Part shown: positions 57,794 to 64,000 of the stretch, piece after piece
Layout: every line of letters starts with the position of its first letter
How positions within the stretch are numbered: the first letter of the stretch is position 1
Source of the DNA: Pseudomonas sp. N040
GTDB lineage: Bacteria > Pseudomonadota > Gammaproteobacteria > Pseudomonadales > Pseudomonadaceae
Reading direction: 5' to 3'
Length of the DNA stretch: 64,000 nt
Assembly (NCBI RefSeq): GCF_015637705.1
Contig: NZ_JADOBE010000005.1
Coordinates: 124,001-188,000, forward strand
Translations under genes and position numbers: made by a program
The notes under the pieces: model-generated
Database searches by the model: none
Told to the model about the DNA's origin: nothing
What the model saw: the letters and a program-made list of their open reading frames with translations, nothing else

Positions 57794-58849
57794 ATGAGCA
57801 GGTTCTGGAGTCCCTTCGTCAAGCAACTGGTGCCTTATGTGCCGGGCGAGCAGCCGAAGCTGGCCAATCTGGTCAAGCTGAACACCAACGAAAATCCCTA
57901 TGGCCCTTCGCCCAGGGCGCTGGCCGCCATGCAGGCCGAACTCGGCGATAACCTGCGCCTGTACCCGGACCCCAACAGCGAGCGCCTGAAGCAGGCGGTA
58001 GCGGCCTACTACGGCGTGACTGCGGCGCAGGTGTTTGTCGGCAACGGCTCCGATGAAGTGCTGGCGCATGCCTTTCACGGCTTGTTCCAGCATGGCCGTC
58101 CGCTGTTGTTTCCGGATATCAGCTACAGCTTTTATCCGGTGTACTGCGGCCTGTATGGCATACCGTTCGAGGCGATTGCGCTGGATGAGCAGTTCCAGAT
58201 CCGCGTCGAGGATTATCAGCGGGTCAACGGCGGGATTGTCTTTCCCAATCCGAATGCGCCGACCGGCTGCCTGCTGGCGCTGGAGGCGATCGAGCGTCTG
58301 CTGCAACTCAATCCGCACTCGGTGGTGCTGGTGGATGAGGCCTACATCGACTTCGGCGGCACCAGCGCCATCAGCCTGGTCGAACGCTATCCCAACCTGC
58401 TGGTGACCCAGACCCTGTCCAAGTCGCGCTCGCTGGCTGGCCTGCGGGTGGGCTTGGCGGTAGGCCATCCTGACCTGATCGAGGCGCTGGAGCGGATCAA
58501 GAACAGCTTCAATTCCTATCCGCTGGACCGCATGGCCATCGCCGGCGCGGCGGCGGCGTTTGAGGACGAAGCATATTTCCAGCAGACCTGTCAGCAGGTG
58601 ATTGCCAGCCGCGAGGCGGTGGTCAGCGGCCTCCAGCAACTGGGCTTCGAGGTGCTGCCTTCGGCAGCCAACTTCATTTTTGCCCGGCACCCGCAGCACG
58701 ATGCGGCGCAGCTGGCCGCCGGATTGCGCGAGCGCAGCATTATCGTGCGGCACTTCCAGCAGGCCCGGATTGCCCAGTTCCTGCGCATCAGCATCGGTTC
58801 CGCAGCGCAGAATCAGGCCTTGCTGGCGGCGCTCGGGCAGATTGTCTGA
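57794..58849 (+). CDS. hisC: histidinol-phosphate aminotransferase
   Basis: 351 residues, PLP class I/II aminotransferase. [14 protein letters not shown] at the N-terminus, [25 protein letters not shown] and the PLP lysine in [14 protein letters not shown]. Pseudomonas has more than one hisC homologue; this is the copy in the hisG-hisD context. GAGGAGAGAAGGG precedes the ATG. Confidence 0.95.
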   Translation: MSRFWSPFVKQLVPYVPGEQPKLANLVKLNTNENPYGPSPRALAAMQAELGDNLRLYPDPNSERLKQAVAAYYGVTAAQVFVGNGSDEVLAHAFHGLFQHGRPLLFPDISYSFYPVYCGLYGIPFEAIALDEQFQIRVEDYQRVNGGIVFPNPNAPTGCLLALEAIERLLQLNPHSVVLVDEAYIDFGGTSAISLVERYPNLLVTQTLSKSRSLAGLRVGLAVGHPDLIEALERIKNSFNSYPLDRMAIAGAAAAFEDEAYFQQTCQQVIASREAVVSGLQQLGFEVLPSAANFIFARHPQHDAAQLAAGLRERSIIVRHFQQARIAQFLRISIGSAAQNQALLAALGQIV

Positions 58850-58865
58850 GCAGGGCGGCAGCCTG

Positions 58866-60014
<1,149 letters not shown>

Positions 60015-60069
60015 TGAGTGTCGGTCCAGAGGGTTGTCGGAGCGTCGCACGCCCCTTTAAGGTGGCGCC

Positions 60070-60098
60070 ATTATACGAGGCTGCCGGGTAAATGGCAG
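60070..60098 (-). promoter_or_regulatory. possible sigma-70 promoter of algW
   Basis: On the minus strand CTGCCA, 17 bases, then TATAAT, 55 bases ahead of the algW ATG in the gap to the divergent Nif3-family gene. The -10 is perfect; the -35 matches four of six. Confidence 0.45.
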
Positions 60099-60125
60099 TC
60101 AGCCCTGTTGCAGCGGAGAAATGCC

Positions 60126-60884
60126 ATGGCCATTGCCCTGACCAGCCTGGTCGAAGAAGCCAATCGTTACCTGAATATCGCGGCTGTCGCCGACTACTGC
60201 CCTAACGGGCTGCAGGTCGAGGGAAGGCCGCAGGTGCAGAAGATCGTCAGTGGCGTAACCGCCAGCCAGGCGCTGCTGGATGCTGCCGTTGCAGCGCAGG
60301 CGGATGTCGTGCTGGTGCATCACGGGTATTTCTGGAAAGGCGAGGATGCCTGCATCACCGGCATCAAGCAGCGCCGGCTGAAAACCCTGCTGAGTCATGA
60401 CATCAGCCTGCTGGCCTATCACCTGCCGCTGGATATCCATCCGCAGGTGGGCAACAACGTGCAGTTGGCGCGGCTGCTGGGGATCACCATCGAGGGCGAT
60501 CTGGAGCCGGGCAATCCACGCACCGTGGGCCTCGTCGGGGGGCTCGAGCAGCCCATGCGCATGAGCGATTTCGCGCGGCGGGTGCAGCAGGTGCTGGGGC
60601 GGCAGCCGCTGGTCATCGAGGGACCCGAGCTGGTTCGGCGGATTGGCTGGTGCACTGGTGGCGGCCAGGGTTATATCGAGCAGGCGATTGCGGCTGGCGT
60701 GGACGTGTTTCTCAGTGGTGAAGCCTCCGAGCAGACCTTCCATAGCGCCCGGGAAAACGCGATCGGCTTCATTGCCGCCGGCCACCATGCCACCGAGCGT
60801 TTCGGTGTCCAGGCGCTGGGCGATTACCTGGCCCGGCGATTTGCCCTCGAACACCAGTTCATTGATTGTCCGAATCCCATTTAA
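60126..60884 (+). CDS. Nif3-like dinuclear metal-centre protein (YbgI family)
   Basis: 252 residues from ATG 60126. The metal site is built from LVHHGYFW, the YHLPLDIHPQVGNN block and GHHATERFG with C-terminal Glu. Members bind two metals in a hexameric toroid. They are called GTP cyclohydrolase 1 type 2 homologues, but the physiological reaction is uncertain. In P. aeruginosa mltB1 lies between this gene and cysD (from memory); here only 118 bases separate them. Confidence 0.92.
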   Translation: MAIALTSLVEEANRYLNIAAVADYCPNGLQVEGRPQVQKIVSGVTASQALLDAAVAAQADVVLVHHGYFWKGEDACITGIKQRRLKTLLSHDISLLAYHLPLDIHPQVGNNVQLARLLGITIEGDLEPGNPRTVGLVGGLEQPMRMSDFARRVQQVLGRQPLVIEGPELVRRIGWCTGGGQGYIEQAIAAGVDVFLSGEASEQTFHSARENAIGFIAAGHHATERFGVQALGDYLARRFALEHQFIDCPNPI

Positions 60885-61002
60885 GCGGCATATAAGTAGA
60901 ACCTTTAGGTCTAACCAGGCGCCTGATTAGAAGATGTAGCCGTGATAAAGTGCGCGCCTCGTCCACGGCCCGTCGGCCGTCCTATTGCCAGTGTGAGTAG
61001 CC

Positions 61003-61920
61003 ATGCTCGACAAATTGACGCATCTGAAACAGTTGGAGGCGGAAAGCATCCACATCATCCGCGAGGTCGCCGCCGAGTTCGATAACCCGGTGATGCTCTA
61101 TTCCATCGGCAAGGATTCCGCCGTGATGTTGCACCTCGCGCGCAAGGCGTTCTTCCCCGGCAAGCTGCCGTTCCCGGTATTGCATGTGGATACGCGCTGG
61201 AAGTTTCAGGAGATGTACAAATTCCGTAGCAAGATGGTTGAGGAATACGGTCTCGAGCTGATCACCCACGTCAACCCCGATGGCGTGGCGCAGGGCATCA
61301 ACCCGTTTACCCACGGTAGTGCCAAGCACACCGACATCATGAAGACCGAGGGCCTCAAGCAAGCCCTGGACAAGTACGGCTTCGATGCCGCCTTCGGTGG
61401 GGCACGCCGTGATGAAGAAAAGTCCCGCGCCAAGGAGCGTGTCTATTCGTTCCGCGACAGCAAGCATCGCTGGGACCCGAAGAACCAGCGTCCCGAGCTG
61501 TGGAACGTGTACAACGGCAAGGTCAACAAGGGCGAATCGATTCGCGTGTTCCCGCTGTCGAACTGGACCGAGCTGGATATCTGGCAATACATCTATCTGG
61601 AAGGCATCCCGATCGTACCGCTGTACTTCGCCGCCGAGCGCGAAGTGATCGAGAAGGACGGCACGCTGATCATGATCGACGACGAGCGCATCCTTGAGTA
61701 CCTCAGCGATGAAGACAAGGCCCGCATCGTCAAGAAGAAGGTGCGCTTCCGCACCCTTGGCTGCTACCCGCTGACCGGCGCAGTGGAGTCCGAGGCGACC
61801 ACGCTGACCGACATCATCCAGGAAATGCTGCTGACCCGGACCTCCGAGCGCCAGGGGCGAGTGATCGACCACGATGGTGCGGGTTCCATGGAAGACAAGA
61901 AACGTCAGGGGTACTTCTAA
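61003..61920 (+). CDS. cysD: sulfate adenylyltransferase subunit 2
   Basis: 305 residues, PP-loop ATP sulfurylase subunit making [21 protein letters not shown] near 27-44 is the PP-loop, with [26 protein letters not shown] and [12 protein letters not shown]. Works with the GTPase CysN. A weak promoter (CTGATT, 17 bases, TAAAGT at 60946-60951) lies upstream; CysB control is expected but no site is called. cysNC follows after one base. Confidence 0.97.
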   Translation: MLDKLTHLKQLEAESIHIIREVAAEFDNPVMLYSIGKDSAVMLHLARKAFFPGKLPFPVLHVDTRWKFQEMYKFRSKMVEEYGLELITHVNPDGVAQGINPFTHGSAKHTDIMKTEGLKQALDKYGFDAAFGGARRDEEKSRAKERVYSFRDSKHRWDPKNQRPELWNVYNGKVNKGESIRVFPLSNWTELDIWQYIYLEGIPIVPLYFAAEREVIEKDGTLIMIDDERILEYLSDEDKARIVKKKVRFRTLGCYPLTGAVESEATTLTDIIQEMLLTRTSERQGRVIDHDGAGSMEDKKRQGYF

Positions 61921-61921
61921 C

Positions 61922-63823
61922 ATGTCGCACCAATCCGAGCTGATCAGCGAAGACATTCAGGCCTACCTGGCGCAGCATGAGCGCAAGGAGCTGCTGCGTT
62001 TCCTTACCTGCGGCAACGTCGATGACGGCAAGAGCACCCTGATCGGGCGCCTGCTGCACGACTCCAAGATGATCTACGAAGACCATCTGGAAGCCATCAC
62101 CCGAGACTCCAAGAAAGTCGGCACCACTGGAGACGATATCGATCTGGCGTTGCTGGTCGATGGCCTGCAGGCCGAGCGCGAGCAGGGCATCACCATCGAC
62201 GTGGCGTACCGTTATTTCAGTACCGCCAAGCGCAAGTTCATCATTGCCGACACCCCCGGCCATGAGCAGTACACCCGCAACATGGCCACTGGCGCCTCCA
62301 CCTGCGACCTGGCGATCATTCTGATCGACGCCCGCTACGGCGTGCAGACCCAGACCAAGCGCCACAGCTTTATCGCCAGTCTTCTGGGGATCAAGCACAT
62401 CGTCGTGGCCATCAACAAGATGGACCTGAAGAACTTCGACGAAGCGGTGTTCGAGCAGATCAAGGCCGACTACCTCGCCTTTGCCGACGGTATCGCGCTC
62501 AAGCCGAGCTCGCTGCACTTCGTGCCGATGTCGGCGCTGAAGGGCGACAACGTGGTCAACAAGTCCGAGCGCTCGCCATGGTACAGCGGCCAGTCGCTGA
62601 TGGAGATTCTCGAGACCGTGGAAGTGGCCGGTGACCGCAACTTCACCGACCTGCGTTTCCCGGTGCAGTACGTCAACCGGCCGAACCTGAATTTCCGCGG
62701 CTTCGCCGGCACCCTGGCCAGTGGCATCGTGCGCAAGGGCGACGAAATCGTCGTCCTGCCGTCGGGCAAGGGCAGCAAGATCAAGTCGATCGTCACCTTC
62801 GATGGTGAGCTGGAGCACGCCGGCCCAGGCCAGGCCGTGACCCTGACCCTGGAAGACGAGATCGACGTATCCCGTGGCGACCTGCTGGTGCACGCCGACA
62901 ACCAGCCGCGGGTGACCGACAGCTTCGAGGCCATGCTGGTGTGGATGGCCGAAGAGCCGCTGCTGCCGGGCAAGAAATACGACATCAAGCGCGCCACCAG
63001 CTATGTGCCGGGGTCGATCGCCAGCATCGTCAACCGTGTCGATGTGAACACGCTCGAAGAAGGTCCGGCGAGCGCCTTGCAACTGAACGAAATCGGCAAG
63101 GTCAAGGTTGCCCTGGATGCGCCGATTGCCCTCGACGGCTACGCCAGCAATCGCACCACCGGTGCCTTTATCGTCATCGACCGGCTGACCAACGGTACCG
63201 TCGGCGCCGGCATGATCATCGCCGCCCCGCTGGGTGGCCAGGACGGCAGCAGTCATCATGGTCAGCTGGCCCATGTGTCGACCGAGGAGCGCGCCCTGCG
63301 CTTCGGCCAGCAGCCGGCTACCGTGCTGTTCAGCGGTCTGTCCGGCGCCGGCAAGAGCACCTTGGCCTATGCCGTGGAGCGCAAGCTGTTTGACCTGGGC
63401 CGTGCGGTCTATGTGCTGGATGGCCAGAACCTGCGCCAAGACCTGAACAAGGGCCTGCCGCAGGATCGCGCCGGGCGAACGGAGAACTGGCGGCGTGCGG
63501 CGCATGTGGCACGCCAGTTCAACGAGGCGGGTCTGCTGACCCTGGCGGCTTTCGTCGCCCCGGATGCCGAAGGGCGTGAGCAGGCCAAGGCGCTGATTGG
63601 TGCTGATCGCTTGCTGACGGTGTATGTCCAGGCGTCCCCGGCAGTGTGCCGCGAGCGCGACCCGCAGGGGCTGTATGCCGCCGGCAAGGACAACATTCCG
63701 GGCGAGTCGTTCCCGTATGATGTCCCGTTGAACGCCGATCTGCTGATCGATACTCAGGCGGTCACGCTGGAGGAGGGGGTCAAGCAGGTCCTCGAGCTGC
63801 TGCGCAGCCGCGGCCTGATCTGA
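61922..63823 (+). CDS. cysNC: bifunctional sulfate adenylyltransferase subunit 1 / adenylylsulfate kinase
   Basis: 633 residues, a fusion. The CysN GTPase has GNVDDGKST at 31-39, DTPGHEQY and NKMDLK, followed by EF-Tu-like domains to about 440. CysC, the APS kinase, starts near 460 with P-loop [11 protein letters not shown] at 470-480, [12 protein letters not shown], and [15 protein letters not shown]. Thus APS made with CysD is passed on to PAPS. The fusion is usual in Pseudomonas. ATG 61922 lies one base after the cysD stop. Confidence 0.97.
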   Translation: MSHQSELISEDIQAYLAQHERKELLRFLTCGNVDDGKSTLIGRLLHDSKMIYEDHLEAITRDSKKVGTTGDDIDLALLVDGLQAEREQGITIDVAYRYFSTAKRKFIIADTPGHEQYTRNMATGASTCDLAIILIDARYGVQTQTKRHSFIASLLGIKHIVVAINKMDLKNFDEAVFEQIKADYLAFADGIALKPSSLHFVPMSALKGDNVVNKSERSPWYSGQSLMEILETVEVAGDRNFTDLRFPVQYVNRPNLNFRGFAGTLASGIVRKGDEIVVLPSGKGSKIKSIVTFDGELEHAGPGQAVTLTLEDEIDVSRGDLLVHADNQPRVTDSFEAMLVWMAEEPLLPGKKYDIKRATSYVPGSIASIVNRVDVNTLEEGPASALQLNEIGKVKVALDAPIALDGYASNRTTGAFIVIDRLTNGTVGAGMIIAAPLGGQDGSSHHGQLAHVSTEERALRFGQQPATVLFSGLSGAGKSTLAYAVERKLFDLGRAVYVLDGQNLRQDLNKGLPQDRAGRTENWRRAAHVARQFNEAGLLTLAAFVAPDAEGREQAKALIGADRLLTVYVQASPAVCRERDPQGLYAAGKDNIPGESFPYDVPLNADLLIDTQAVTLEEGVKQVLELLRSRGLI

Positions 63824-63847
63824 TCGGCAGCTGTTTGCTGCGCTAAA

Positions 63848-63877
63848 AACAAAGCCCCGTCAGGGGCTTTGTTTTAT
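63848..63877. terminator. Rho-independent terminator between cysNC and the convergent gene
   Basis: AACAAAGCCCC and GGGGCTTTGTT form a perfect 11-bp stem around GTCA, followed by TTATCT. The A-rich left arm makes it usable from both directions. Confidence 0.88.
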
Positions 63878-63902
63878 CTGTCAGTGTGCATGCGCGGCGG
63901 GG

Positions 63903-64000
63903 TCAGCTGCTGTGGCCCTTCAGGCCGAAGCTCTCGTCCAGCGTGCCGGGCTCATCCTTGTCCTTGGGGGCATAGTCCTTCGGTGGCTCGGCGTTTTTCG
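63903..64000 (-). CDS. C-terminal end of a probable ZapG/YhcB (DUF1043) protein
   Basis: The last 31 or so codons of a gene entering from the right, ending TGA at 63905-63903. The visible peptide contains EPPKDYAPKDKDEPGTLDES and ends FGLKGHSS. The PPKDYA block resembles the C-terminal PRDYSEG of E. coli YhcB, and that gene lies beside cysNC in Pseudomonas as I recall. Only a fragment is visible, so the name is tentative. Confidence 0.5.
   Translation of the reverse strand, partial: KNAEPPKDYAPKDKDEPGTLDESFGLKGHSS

Overview
The window is chromosomal core sequence from a gammaproteobacterium of the genus Pseudomonas in the broad sense. It is GC-rich, gene-dense and intron-free. Gene content and order match, in inverted direction, the P. 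aeruginosa PAO1 segment running roughly from pilBCD to cysNC (PA4442 to about PA4535); that comparison is from memory. No insertion sequence, integrase, prophage, plasmid gene or CRISPR array was seen. The species cannot be named from this sequence alone.

Layout. 1-3.3 kb: the 5' part of a DUF1631 gene, a tRNA-Asn/Pro/Lys cluster with promoter and terminator, and small conserved genes (DUF3094, MOSC, an exported protein, a CbiM-like permease). 3.3-12 kb: yacG, coaE, pilD, pilC, pilB and pilA on the minus strand, then a divergent PglL/TfpO-type O-oligosaccharyltransferase gene, tRNA-Thr and nadC. 12-20 kb: a second DUF1631 gene, ampD-ampE, a ROK sugar kinase, a TatD nuclease, a DUF559 gene ending in a palindromic repeat, and prfC. 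20-27 kb: speC behind a 404-bp structured leader region, pxpABC, a SIMPL-domain protein, roxSR and a carboxymuconolactone decarboxylase-like gene. 27-43.5 kb: gatCAB, mreBCD, maf, rng, yhdP, a nitrilase-family amidase, and tldD/pmbA flanking darP. 43.5-50.6 kb: a minus-strand envelope and nitrogen-PTS block, kdsD-kdsC-lptC-lptA-lptB-rpoN-hpf-ptsN-rapZ-ptsO. 50.8-58.9 kb: mlaFEDCB-ibaG-murA-hisG-hisD-hisC. 58.9-64 kb: algW, a Nif3-family gene, cysD, the cysNC fusion and the 3' end of a probable zapG/yhcB.

How the genes work together. Much of the window builds the cell envelope: LPS inner core (kdsC, kdsD) and transport (lptABC), phospholipid retrieval (mla), possible intermembrane lipid transfer (yhdP), peptidoglycan precursor and recycling (murA, ampD), cell shape (mreBCD) and envelope stress (algW). 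A second theme is type IV pili. The pilin gene has a good sigma-54 -24/-12 site, and the sigma-54 gene rpoN lies in the same window.

The most unusual part is 8.2-10.7 kb. The predicted pilin is very short (101 residues) with a Thr/Ala/Pro-rich tail, and it sits back to back with an O-oligosaccharyltransferase gene between pilB and tRNA-Thr. This looks like an exchangeable pilin and pilin-glycosylation cassette. Other points are two DUF1631 paralogues flanking the pil region, a DUF559 nuclease-like gene whose C-terminus is written by a perfect 18-bp inverted repeat, a family of dispersed hairpin-forming intergenic repeats, and the structured speC leader. The rest is conserved housekeeping sequence. 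The only protein-gene-free stretch above 300 bp is 19655-20058, described under the speC leader.
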